A stretch of DNA of 64,000 nucleotides from Legionella bononiensis (GTDB lineage: Bacteria > Pseudomonadota > Gammaproteobacteria > Legionellales > Legionellaceae). The translations under genes and the position numbers were made by a program. The notes beneath the pieces were generated by a model, which was given only the letters and a program-made list of their open reading frames with translations, made no database searches and had not been told where the DNA came from. This document shows, piece by piece, positions 9,137-17,381 of this stretch; position 1 is the stretch's first letter, and each line of letters starts with the position of its first letter. The stretch covers positions 248,001 to 312,000 of the forward strand of contig NZ_JADOBG010000010.1 in the NCBI RefSeq assembly GCF_016786215.1, in the 5' to 3' direction.

Positions 9137-9545
9137 GCAGGCGTAGCCTGGGAGTAGGCCCAAAGGGCCGTATCCCAGGTTTTCATTTCACCTTCATTCA
9201 CTCTCCAAACGCTCCTTGGACTCCATCATATCCCCAATTTTCTTACAATACTCCCTTCTGAACATATCGTTGAAAACTGGAATACGGCCATTCTTTAACT
9301 GAGGATACATATCCATATGACTCACCCAACAGGTCAATATAACTGATTAATAATTGTGAGTTCCGATTTCTTAAAACAAAAAAAAATAGGTACCGCCAGG
9401 AGTAAAATCTCTGTGAAAGTGAACCATATTTGTTTATGAAGTTGGCTTTCCTGTGAATGGAATTTTATAGGGGTTGATCGAGCTATGGAAGTTAAATGAA
9501 AACCTGGGATACGGCCCTTTGGGCCTACTCCCAGGCTACGCCGGC
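9137..9545. mobile_element. Composite REP element A (deleted RAYT copy)
   Basis: Two copies of one REP hairpin in inverted orientation bound this roughly 410-bp unit (9137-9185 and 9496-9545). Each hairpin has CCTGGGA paired with TCCCAGG and an inner GGCCC/GGGCC stem around AAA. From about 9185 to 9330 the interior is closely similar to the 3' end of the REP-associated transposase fragment at 24295-24609, then diverges. Its right flank (about 9440-9500) matches that of element B. It appears to be an internally deleted, non-autonomous derivative of a RAYT gene with its flanking REPs. Confidence 0.75.
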
Positions 9546-9932
9546 TTCATCACTGATGTGAACCCAAACCCATACCCCAAAATATCTCTACCCACTATAA
9601 GAAATCTCTTGCATGACATCGAAGGATTCTCTTTATGTATTAGTTCTATTTCTTTGCTATAGTCAAAATGAGTAATGACAATGGATGTCTTAAATGGACT
9701 TTTGTCTTGGTATCACGGATGATGCCTTCCACAAGGATGTGGAGGACTACTCAAAACTTTTATGACTCATCAATCCACTAGGCAACGATGAGTCACCTCT
9801 TCTTGTTAGTGCACTTTAAAATCCCAGAATTACCCATCTTTTCTGAGTGCATTCCGAAAAGTTATTGCATAACTGTAACTACTGGAATTTCTTGCGTATC
9901 CCCGATGTATTCACAGAGATACCCACAGAAAA

Positions 9933-10060
9933 TGTGGATAACTATTTTTATATTTAATAATGAACAAAATGGCGTTATGCCTTGCTCTATAAGGGTTATA
10001 TCACATTAGAAATAATGAGTTCGAAAGATAGGCAATGTGAAGTTATAAAAATTATCCACA
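9933..10060. other. Pair of perfect DnaA boxes in gene-free DNA
   Basis: The consensus DnaA 9-mer TTATCCACA occurs at 10052-10060 on the plus strand and at 9933-9941 on the minus strand, 110 bases apart, with weaker look-alikes near 9908 and 9922. The surrounding 9546-10138 stretch has no recognised gene. It might titrate or bind DnaA; it is not near dnaA, gyrB or any origin-associated gene, so a chromosomal origin is not claimed. Confidence 0.4.
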
Positions 10061-10138
10061 AGACATACAGGAAAAATGTATAGAGATAGCAACCACATGG
10101 TAACAATAAAAAATTTGAAAAAACAGTCTTGACTCTCA

Positions 10139-10297
10139 TTATTTTAAAATAAAAATGAATCTCAGTTTGAGACTACTTAATAAGGACAATTGATTAATGC
10201 AGTCATGTCTTGATGGAGGAGAAATTGAAATATCAACAGTCCCTAACTGGCGGAGTACTTCTATCAGAGAATAGTCAGGATACGTGTGCAAATTCAT
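10139..10297 (-). CDS. Possible small protein, 52 aa
   Basis: Minus-strand frame whose best start is the ATG at 10297, because AAAGGAG lies six bases upstream; the frame opens earlier at 10354. The product is a short protein with no signal peptide or membrane segment and no recognised family. It sits about 150 bases downstream of the exonuclease/GIY-YIG gene on the same strand. The good ribosome site is the only argument for it. Confidence 0.35.
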   Translation of the reverse strand: MNLHTYPDYSLIEVLRQLGTVDISISPPSRHDCINQLSLLSSLKLRFIFILK

Positions 10298-10447
10298 TTT
10301 AGCTCCTTTCAAAGGATGTTCTGAGTTGAAGCGTAGTCTAAATAGTGATTCCATACTCCATATTTGTTTTGTGGTGATAAGAAATAAAATCAGTTGGCTT
10401 TGTAGTCAAAAGTTCTCCTCTCATTAACTTTTTGTCCTTTACTTGCA

Positions 10448-11863
10448 TTACTCCAGCTCAATGATTTGGACGTTGTCACGCTGATGCTTTAAATAAGAAA
10501 GTACTATTTTATAATCATCATAGGTATGACTGGATTCAGATGCTGCATCAAGAAGTGAACGCCATTGCGTTAACAAATGCTCACTGTTCATCGAGCAGAC
10601 ATGCCGCCACTGATGCACTACCGTAAATTGAGTTATTTTATTCACAGGGCAGTGCTCTTTTACTGCAATCGCCCCCTTAAAAGGCCATACCACTTCCTGA
10701 TATTCCTCTAGCGCTTCTAATAATCGCTTGTTGTACACCTCATGGGGTTCTTCTTTAATACATGCTCCATGGCATCGTTTCAACTGATAAGAAAAACACG
10801 AGCCATTACCCTGCTCTACCCCGCATAATTTTTGACACAAATCATGATTTTTGATCAATTGAAGCAAGGTGCGTTTTGCAGCAGCCACACTTCGAAAAGC
10901 ACCATAAATTCCATGCTGCTTTAATTCATGTTCCTCTTCAACTTGTTCGCGCACGATAGAAAGAGTTAAATATCCTTGGTGCTCACTTAACTTAAATCCT
11001 GCAATGGTCGTTTTACGTCGCAACCTACGATTATAAACGGGCATATGCTCTTTAATCATTTTGGACTCAAGCAATAAGGCACTCAACTCCCCTGCTGTTG
11101 GGATGACTTCAATGCGCACTACTTGTTGACTTAAAGTAAACTCTTTAGCGTGCGTATAGTCTCCTGAAAAATGAGACAGTACTCGTTGGCGCAAGGTAAT
11201 ACTTTTACCAATGTATAAAGGCAATGGATTTTTATCGCCATAGAATATATAAACACCAGGAGTATCTGGTAGCTGCGACACGTCTGTCGTTAATTTCGAG
11301 GGGATGCTCGATTTGTGATAGAGTGCTTTAGCGGCGAACAGGATCTTTGACCAGGTGTGCAGCTCCACCATTTTTTGAATCACTTCATGCAAGGCCGCAA
11401 CATCCCCTTGAGCACGATGATGGTGTTCTAATGAAACGTTTAGCGATTGTGTAATAAACTCTAAATTATAATGGCGTTGGTTAGGATAAAGCTGTTTTAA
11501 TAATTTAATAGTACATAATACTGGAGCTTGATAAGTTATCCCACAGCGCTTGAAGGCGTTTTTGATAAACCCAAAATCAAAGCGTGCATTATGCGCTACA
11601 AAAACACACTCGTGTAAGACGTCTAATAATTCAAGAGCAATGTCTTCAAAATATGGGGCATCTTGAACCATCTCATTGGAAATACCGGTTAATGCTTTAA
11701 TGGCATCGGGGATGGAGCGTTTAGGCTTGATCAATCGATGCCAAGTGCGCCTAATACCATGCTCTGTAATAACCATCACGGCTATTTCTGTAATTCCATC
11801 CGTGGTTACATGAAGTCCTGTGGTTTCTATATCAACCAGTGCCCATTGAAATGAATACTGCAT
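10448..11863 (-). CDS. DEDDh exonuclease fused to GIY-YIG nuclease
   Basis: A 471-residue fusion. Residues 7-165 are a DnaQ/epsilon-type 3'-5' exonuclease with all DEDDh motifs: D11-I-E13, VAHNARFD (D96) and H149-R-A-Q-G-D154. Residues 198-280 are a GIY-YIG endonuclease domain of the UvrC/Cho type: PGVYIF, then LYIGKS, R225 and a late glutamate region (LLLESKMIKEHMPVYN). The last 150 residues are Cys-containing (C-x3-C, then C-H-G-A-C) and unassigned. UvrB-binding and RNase H-like parts of UvrC are absent. Such fusions are known in proteobacteria and actinobacteria and are presumed to act in DNA repair. RBS AGAGAG precedes the ATG. Confidence 0.88.
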   Translation of the reverse strand: MQYSFQWALVDIETTGLHVTTDGITEIAVMVITEHGIRRTWHRLIKPKRSIPDAIKALTGISNEMVQDAPYFEDIALELLDVLHECVFVAHNARFDFGFIKNAFKRCGITYQAPVLCTIKLLKQLYPNQRHYNLEFITQSLNVSLEHHHRAQGDVAALHEVIQKMVELHTWSKILFAAKALYHKSSIPSKLTTDVSQLPDTPGVYIFYGDKNPLPLYIGKSITLRQRVLSHFSGDYTHAKEFTLSQQVVRIEVIPTAGELSALLLESKMIKEHMPVYNRRLRRKTTIAGFKLSEHQGYLTLSIVREQVEEEHELKQHGIYGAFRSVAAAKRTLLQLIKNHDLCQKLCGVEQGNGSCFSYQLKRCHGACIKEEPHEVYNKRLLEALEEYQEVVWPFKGAIAVKEHCPVNKITQFTVVHQWRHVCSMNSEHLLTQWRSLLDAASESSHTYDDYKIVLSYLKHQRDNVQIIELE

Positions 11864-11883
11864 AAACTCTCTTTTAAAAATTA

Positions 11884-12299
11884 TTAAAGGCTAACCCGAG
11901 CAATATCAGACCATCGTGTTGTATAAGCCGGAGATTTCAGCTCCGCTCGCATCGACCAGGGTTTCGAATAACCCTCTACCGCAAGGCAAATTGTATGTCG
12001 GCCGTATTTTTGATTGATTGTATCAAATACACTCATAATTTGTTCGGTCTTTGCTAAAACTTCATCAAATACTTGATAAACTATATACAATTGACCGAGT
12101 TCTTTGAGAATAAAATCCTCCTGACATACCAATGCTTTTTTGTAATGAGGTGCAAATCAATGGTTATCATGACCGGAGGACTGATCTCGCCATACAAGGT
12201 GTAGTTTAAAGAGAATGCATCAAATTTAAGTTGGTTACAAAGTCCTTTCATTTTGCAAAAAGGCTCACCCATCGCTACTCCAAGTGCCTTTGATTCATT
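11884..12299 (-). pseudogene. umuC: umuC remnant (DNA polymerase V catalytic subunit)
   Basis: Two minus-strand pieces of UmuC in different frames. The upstream piece (about 12299 to 12165) reads NESKALGVAMGEPFCKMK then FSLNYTLYGEIS, the palm-domain segment. The downstream piece (12132-11884) is the UmuC-specific C-terminal DUF4113 with INQKYGRHTICLAVEG and PAYTTRWSDI. The roughly 300 residues that should lie between are deleted and the frame is shifted. Upstream the gene is cut off exactly where a REP-type repeat begins, so the N-terminal catalytic residues are lost. No umuD is present. The remnant cannot act as a polymerase. Confidence 0.82.
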
Positions 12300-12330
12300 A
12301 GTAGGCGTAGCCTGGGAATAGGCCTGCTAA
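12299..12330. repeat. Partial REP-type repeat
   Basis: Left part of the same repeat found in elements A and B (GTAGGCGTAGCCTGGGA-TAGGCC); the right hairpin arm is lost. It abuts the truncated end of the umuC remnant. The rest of the interval to the transaldolase gene is AT-rich without recognised features. Confidence 0.7.
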
Positions 12331-12445
12331 ATACCTAGTTTAATTCCTCAAATAATCCATAATAAGTCAGTTAAACAAATGGGGAGTTACATTTTTATAA
12401 AAAATAAGTGCTAAAAAAATTAGCATGAATTGTACCCATTAAATC

Positions 12446-13453
12446 TTAAAAATATCGACTTTGCCGAATTTTTTCCACTAAGACATTCAGCATCAGACGA
12501 GGCATACTTTGATTAAAAATCGTTTGACGAAGTTTCAAGAACGCCTTGGTGAATTTAAATACACCATCTTGTAACAGGTGATAGGCGGCTTTATCGTTTT
12601 TTAAGGCATTCATAAACTCATTTCGAGATTTTGGAACAGACAAAGGTTCAGAACGATTCGATTCTGGTTTAATCATCATTTCAACAGGGTCTTCTGATTG
12701 AATTAATTCATCAAGAATAGCTGGCGGAACAGTAATAAGGGGTGATCCCGCAATGGCTAAAACTTGATGTTTATCTCTAAAACTTGCGGCCATCACTTCA
12801 GTTTTAATGCCTTGCTGGTTAAATTGATGCACAATATCATGTATCAATTGGACACCAGGGGATAAGTTGTGAGAAGGGGGTTGGATGTTATGATTTTCAT
12901 AATATTCGTTGGTTCTGCCTACAAATGGAGAAATGAGGGTTGCATTGGCTTTCGCGCATGCTAACGCTTGAAGGGAAGAAAATACTAAAGTCATATTACA
13001 ATGAATCCCTTCTGTTTCGAGTATTCGGCACGCTTCAATCCCTTCATAAGTAGCGGCCACCTTAATTAAAATACGTTCTTTTGGTATTCCTTTTTTTTCA
13101 TATAATTGAATTAAGTAACGGGCTCGTTCTATTGTTCCTTCAGTATTGAACGATAATCTTGGATCTAATTCTGAAGAAACGCGACCAGGTATAACTTGTA
13201 GAATTTCATATCCAATTTCTGTAATAAAACGTGCAATAAATCGAATAGGTTCTGGAAATGGTGAGCCATCATTTTTTTTGGCTTCGTCACGAATACGGGC
13301 TATGATATCTTGATAATGTGGATTTTCAGTAGCATCTAGAATTAATTTGGGATTGGTTGTTGCATCGATTGTCTTATACTGTTTGATTAAGCGTACATCG
13401 CCGGTATCAGCAACAATTTTTGAATATTGTTTTAATTGTTCCAATTGATTCAT
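12446..13453 (-). CDS. tal: Transaldolase
   Basis: Transaldolase moves a dihydroxyacetone unit between sedoheptulose-7-phosphate and glyceraldehyde-3-phosphate in the non-oxidative pentose phosphate pathway. The 335-residue length is that of E. coli TalA/TalB-type enzymes. Motifs seen: DATTNPKLIL at 30-39, the catalytic Schiff-base lysine K131 in RILIKVAATYEG, CNMTLVFS, ISPFVGR and VMAASFR. Between 250 and 300 the sequence is more divergent than E. coli TalB. RBS AAGGGA lies before the ATG. It is monocistronic as far as seen. Confidence 0.93.
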   Translation of the reverse strand: MNQLEQLKQYSKIVADTGDVRLIKQYKTIDATTNPKLILDATENPHYQDIIARIRDEAKKNDGSPFPEPIRFIARFITEIGYEILQVIPGRVSSELDPRLSFNTEGTIERARYLIQLYEKKGIPKERILIKVAATYEGIEACRILETEGIHCNMTLVFSSLQALACAKANATLISPFVGRTNEYYENHNIQPPSHNLSPGVQLIHDIVHQFNQQGIKTEVMAASFRDKHQVLAIAGSPLITVPPAILDELIQSEDPVEMMIKPESNRSEPLSVPKSRNEFMNALKNDKAAYHLLQDGVFKFTKAFLKLRQTIFNQSMPRLMLNVLVEKIRQSRYF

Positions 13454-13477
13454 AACAAGTCCCTTTGTTGGTGATGA

Positions 13478-13703
13478 CTATCTTTGAGTTTTCTGACTCA
13501 CAAGCACCGATGTGTATACACGCTCGGAAATGATGCCTTGTTCAAGTTGTTCTGTGGCATCTGTTACCATGAGTTGCCCATATTCTATAATCAATTTACG
13601 CGTGCTTGATGCACTCTAATCAGGATCACTGTCTAATAGTATATCACGGATTTTGTCATCGAAAATAAGATACTCTCGTGGAGCAAATCTTTTGTCATCT
13701 ACA
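13478..13703 (-). pseudogene. Decayed frame truncated at a REP repeat
   Basis: A minus-strand reading frame of about 75 codons, interrupted by one TAG near 13620 and ending in TAG at 13478-13480. It has protein-like composition (DDKRFAPREYLIFDDKIRD, later LEQGIISERVYTSV) but no start codon: its 5' end runs straight into the REP repeat at 13701. No family is recognised. It sits between the transaldolase start and the repeat. Chance openness of a frame is possible. Confidence 0.35.
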
Positions 13704-13755
13704 GCAGGCGTAGCCTGGGAGTAGGCCCAAAGGGCTAAATCTCAGGCTAAACCAG
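13701..13755. repeat. REP-type repeat
   Basis: Copy of the repeat family (GCAGGCGTAGCCTGGGAGTA followed by GGCCCAAAGGGC); the distal arm is altered to CTCAGG, so the outer stem is weaker. It separates the transaldolase region from the OprB operon. The remaining bases to 13918 show nothing further. Confidence 0.75.
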
Positions 13756-13918
13756 CTGTTACACGAATCGTTTGCATTAAAATTTTTTATAGCTTGTTAT
13801 CATGAGTTTAAAAATTAGTTAACTCTAACCAGAATGCAGCTATCAGTACAGCAAGGTTAAATCGAACGATAACAACGACTAAATGAAAGATATTAAATTG
13901 AAGCGAATCAAACAGCCT

Positions 13919-15235
13919 TCAAGCTAATATAATTGCTCTTATTGTGCCTGCAAATGCAGGGGGTAAGCTTGAGCTTTGTCCTGGGGTAGGAATATAAGAA
14001 AGAGCTGGCTCTAAAAAAATATTTGGGATTATTTGGGCCTGGTAGTACATTTGAAACATCAATTCAGTGGGTCGATCGGTACTGTGACGATTCAGCCATG
14101 CTAGCGAGGAACCAATACCTAGAGAATCGGCTTCTCGATTGGCGATTAAACCAAATGCCGTTAAGCCTGCGCCAATAGATTTGTTCATAGGTAAGACACT
14201 GGAATTATTGATACTTAATTGGTAAAAAGCTGAAATGCCACTAATATCAAAGCCTGGATGACGATACCATAAACGTTGTGAACCGAACAAATAAGCTCCT
14301 GTGGCCTCCATTTCGCTGAGATGTTGCTGACGAATAAGACCTTTTTGATGCCATAGTCCGATTCCAGCAGTGCCAGGAACCTGTTTTTTTCCTACAAGCC
14401 ACGCCCCTCCTGTTTCCGCCACCTGGAAGTAACGACCGTTAAATGTTGGGCCGGACAAGCCAGTTTGTTTGCCACTGGCTAAATTCCCATCATAAATGCC
14501 ATAAGTAAGATACCATTTATTGGTTGGGGTAAAATTCAAAGTGAGCCCATAAGCTGAATTTGTATAACCGGGCATAACTCCATCAACAGCAGGATTGATA
14601 AAAACAGGGGTATAAATCAAACTGGTTACCGCAGGGATATTTGGTTCACCGGCGCTTAGAGAAACCGGTTTGATTACGTTATTAAAATCAAGAGTAGTAA
14701 TTGTTTTTCCTATGCGAACAAAGAGCTTATCATCAAAAAGTGCTTGTCGGTACCACAACGCATAAAGCTCGGAACGATTAAAAGGAGCAACATCAGGTAA
14801 AGAGTTATATCCTTGAATGAGACCCGCTTGTGCATTGGTATTCTGCGCATTTTGTTGTAAAAATTGGGCGCTAAATAAACCGCCTGGCCAGCCATTAAAC
14901 TGTTTCATATCAATGTTTAAATCGACTAATAACGCACTGTTTGATGTGACTCGTTTGGCATCCGTTATGCCACCAGAAAATAAATTGTTAGTATCTCCGA
15001 TCCATGCACCCTGGAGCATAATTCCATGATCATGTTCAATTCCAAGTTTCTTTTCTATAAAGCGCTGAATTATACCGGTTCCGGTTGAAACATTAACTGC
15101 TGCTGGATTGGAGCTGATACTTGTGATTTTTGAGGATTCTGTGGGTGCTGATTTTTTAGGGCTGGGCTTGATTGTTTCTGCATAAATGCCATGAATTGGA
15201 AACAACAGAATAAAAAATACGATGCGAATTATCAT
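13919..15235 (-). CDS. Carbohydrate-selective porin, OprB family
   Basis: Outer-membrane protein of 438 residues: signal peptide of about 19 residues (cleavage near IYA), a Pro/Ser/Lys-rich linker, then an OprB barrel. Typical family features are QGAWIGDTNNLFSGG (usually D-x-x-x-N-x-x-G), DLNIDMKQFNGWPGG, SELYALWYRQALFDDKLFVRIGK and late strands ending at the extreme C-terminus. OprB porins let sugars and other small neutral solutes through the outer membrane. It is the last gene of a minus-strand group with a small secreted protein and a formamidase-like enzyme, so it may serve that enzyme's substrate or product. Confidence 0.83.
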   Translation of the reverse strand: MIIRIVFFILLFPIHGIYAETIKPSPKKSAPTESSKITSISSNPAAVNVSTGTGIIQRFIEKKLGIEHDHGIMLQGAWIGDTNNLFSGGITDAKRVTSNSALLVDLNIDMKQFNGWPGGLFSAQFLQQNAQNTNAQAGLIQGYNSLPDVAPFNRSELYALWYRQALFDDKLFVRIGKTITTLDFNNVIKPVSLSAGEPNIPAVTSLIYTPVFINPAVDGVMPGYTNSAYGLTLNFTPTNKWYLTYGIYDGNLASGKQTGLSGPTFNGRYFQVAETGGAWLVGKKQVPGTAGIGLWHQKGLIRQQHLSEMEATGAYLFGSQRLWYRHPGFDISGISAFYQLSINNSSVLPMNKSIGAGLTAFGLIANREADSLGIGSSLAWLNRHSTDRPTELMFQMYYQAQIIPNIFLEPALSYIPTPGQSSSLPPAFAGTIRAIILA

Positions 15236-15312
15236 TATTCTTTTCGCTCCATGACTCTAGCTGCAACCCAGGTTACAATTGGCTACAGCATACTTTTTCC
15301 TAATCAATCTGA

Positions 15313-15714
15313 TTAGCAGCCTGTTCCAGATAAGAGTACTTTGGGTACAAGCTGTTTTTGATTCACAACATAAGTTTTATTAGGACTAATGTATACCCAA
15401 TTCGTCAATAAGGCTGGTTCTTGTTTATCATTTGACCACACGACTAGTCTAAAGTATTTGGCATTATTCGGGGAACTGAGCTCAACTCTTCCATTTTGAG
15501 TGAGCATCGTCAGAGAGTTTGGGTTAATTGATTTACCATTAAGGATGTTCTTATTCGCTTTTTGTATCGCCTTCGCTGAAGCGGCCCACTCTACCGCAAT
15601 TTTGCCAAATTTATCGTTCGTCGGGTAATCCGTTTTATTGTCAATCACAATACTGTTGGCGAAAACAAACGATGTCATAAAGCTGAAGCACAACAGAATG
15701 AAGAGTTTTTTCAT
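15313..15714 (-). CDS. Small secreted protein of unknown function
   Basis: A 133-residue protein with clear ribosome site (AGGTG) and a signal peptide cut near FVFANS. The mature domain is rich in Asn, Lys and beta-prone residues, with one cysteine close to the C-terminus. It resembles no family that I can name with confidence. It lies 15 bases downstream of the formamidase-like gene and upstream of the OprB porin, all minus strand, so it is probably an exported partner in the same pathway. Confidence 0.7.
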   Translation of the reverse strand: MKKLFILLCFSFMTSFVFANSIVIDNKTDYPTNDKFGKIAVEWAASAKAIQKANKNILNGKSINPNSLTMLTQNGRVELSSPNNAKYFRLVVWSNDKQEPALLTNWVYISPNKTYVVNQKQLVPKVLLSGTGC

Positions 15715-15729
15715 TTTTTCACCTAATGG

Positions 15730-16932
15730 TTATTGAATAATTTTGCCTTCTTGTGGTGGGCAGTTTGCATTTTCATCTCTCTTTGGCTTTGTGAGAGGGA
15801 ACGTGCCTGCGGAAGAAAGAGTGTTCATCTTGCCCAGATTCTTGAAGGATGCTTTTGGAATATGTACAGCTACGTTTTTAATAACATTGACTGCTTCAGG
15901 GATGTCGAAATTACCTACCATACTCAAAAATTGATAACTTTCTTGAGCTGAGAAACCTTGAGTACGCACTAATAGTTCAATTGCATTTCTTGATGCAAGT
16001 TGCATGGCTTCAAAAAGATCCTGATTCAATCCCATCACAATCCATTCTTCAGAGTTTTCGACAATTGGCCAAGTGAATAAACTGTTGCCATTGCGCTTTG
16101 TTTTATCAAATACTCCCTCGGCTTTTAGATCTTTTCTGACAATAAATTGCATGGTGATGCCCTCATAGGAGGTCTCCAACGCTGTAACGTCAATTTCGCC
16201 ATTACTTTGCATTGCATGCGAGTCACCGGTCCACACTAAAGCCCCTTTTTGAAAAACGGGTAAATAAAGAATGGATCCTACCTGTAAGCTAGGCTCATCT
16301 AAATTACCTCCAAAAGGACCCGGGGGAACTGAATTAAATTGCCCTGCAACGGGTTGCCCCATATGTGTTTCTAAATTTACCGGCCAGCCATCAGGCCAAT
16401 CTTGAGGTGGTGCTACCGCAACTACTCCAGGGAATGGCTTGAGGCGTAAGCATATTCCTTTGGTAAATTCAGTAGCATTCTTTTCTTTATTATATTTAAA
16501 ATACATGATCCTTGGCTGGGTAAATTCAGATAAAATCCCTGCTGTAGGACTTAAAAAATTATAACCAAAATCATTTAATTTGATATCTAAAATCCGAATC
16601 TCAAGCACATCTCCTGGCTCGGCTTCTTCAATGTAAACAGGCCCTGTTAAGCTATGCATCCCACGTCTTTTTTGAATGTCGTATTTGGTATAGAACTGCG
16701 CGACTTCAGCTGGAGTTGTTTTATTATAAACCATTTCATGCAAACAACTGTTCCAAGTTTCAATAGAAACAGAATCTCCAGAATGGACTTTAACTACAGG
16801 TTGCTTGTCCAGTGTATAAAGACCTAGAGTCACGGTATCTTTTGTTGCGGAAACCCTGAAATTTTCTGCCGATACGACAGAAAAAAATACCATTGCGATT
16901 AACAAAACGAAGATTTGGATTTTGTTTAGCAT
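15730..16932 (-). CDS. Secreted acetamidase/formamidase-family protein
   Basis: Member of the FmdA/AmdA amidase family, which hydrolyses formamide or short amides to ammonia and the acid. It is 400 residues including a signal peptide (cleavage near VVSA). Family features: GDSVSIETWNSCLHE near residue 50, EEAEPGDVLEIRILDI near 105, and the signature TGDSHAMQSNGEIDVTALE near 235. Family members that I know are mainly cytoplasmic; export is the unusual point here and suggests use of an extracellular or host-derived amide. RBS AAGGA precedes the ATG. It heads the group with the small secreted protein and OprB porin. Confidence 0.85.
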   Translation of the reverse strand: MLNKIQIFVLLIAMVFFSVVSAENFRVSATKDTVTLGLYTLDKQPVVKVHSGDSVSIETWNSCLHEMVYNKTTPAEVAQFYTKYDIQKRRGMHSLTGPVYIEEAEPGDVLEIRILDIKLNDFGYNFLSPTAGILSEFTQPRIMYFKYNKEKNATEFTKGICLRLKPFPGVVAVAPPQDWPDGWPVNLETHMGQPVAGQFNSVPPGPFGGNLDEPSLQVGSILYLPVFQKGALVWTGDSHAMQSNGEIDVTALETSYEGITMQFIVRKDLKAEGVFDKTKRNGNSLFTWPIVENSEEWIVMGLNQDLFEAMQLASRNAIELLVRTQGFSAQESYQFLSMVGNFDIPEAVNVIKNVAVHIPKASFKNLGKMNTLSSAGTFPLTKPKRDENANCPPQEGKIIQ

Positions 16933-17172
16933 TTCTAGTCCTTAAGAATGACTAATGAAGAAAATATACGATAAAGCGAATCAAATTATGTACTATGTCT
17001 AGTATAAATTACAAGAAAATTCAGATAGTTGGGACATATAGACTCAGATCTGGGATAGACCAAACATTTTAATCTTATTCTTCAAATATAGGAGAAATTA
17101 GGAACGTTTGTTACATGGCTGTTTGCCTCATTTATTCAAGCTATTGCTTTTCTTGCACGCCTTGCACATTGA

Positions 17173-17238
17173 GGGTCAGGCCTTGAATTTTGAATTTATG
17201 AAACTATAGTAAAAGCCACATTTTAAGACCTGCCCCCC
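17173..17238. repeat. Small imperfect inverted-repeat element
   Basis: GGGTCAGGCCTTGAATTTTG (17173-17192) is mirrored by the complement of the bases 17219-17238 (CACATTTTAAGACCTGCCCC). Unit about 65 bp, different in sequence from the REP family elsewhere in the window. Next to it is a separate 9-bp hairpin (CCGCTTCAT/ATGAAGCGG, about 17254-17276). The rest of 16933-17381 holds no recognised gene. Confidence 0.5.
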
Positions 17239-17381
17239 ATTTGTGTTATCGCCCGCTTCATGCGATATGAAGCGGAGACGGAAAAAGGTTAAAGAGACTG
17301 CAACGTGAATAGTAACAATTTTATCCCAGCAGCGAATTGAGTTTAAATCTGGATCTATTGGGTGTTGTCCAGTTTTTCTTA

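Noticed and set aside
9474..9662. Plus-strand frame across the right REP of element A
   Set aside because: Its N-terminal half is the hairpin repeat itself and no ribosome site precedes it.
9546..10138. Chromosomal or plasmid replication origin
   Set aside because: Only two exact DnaA boxes, no AT-rich 13-mers array, no dnaA, dnaN, gyrB, gidA or rep gene nearby.
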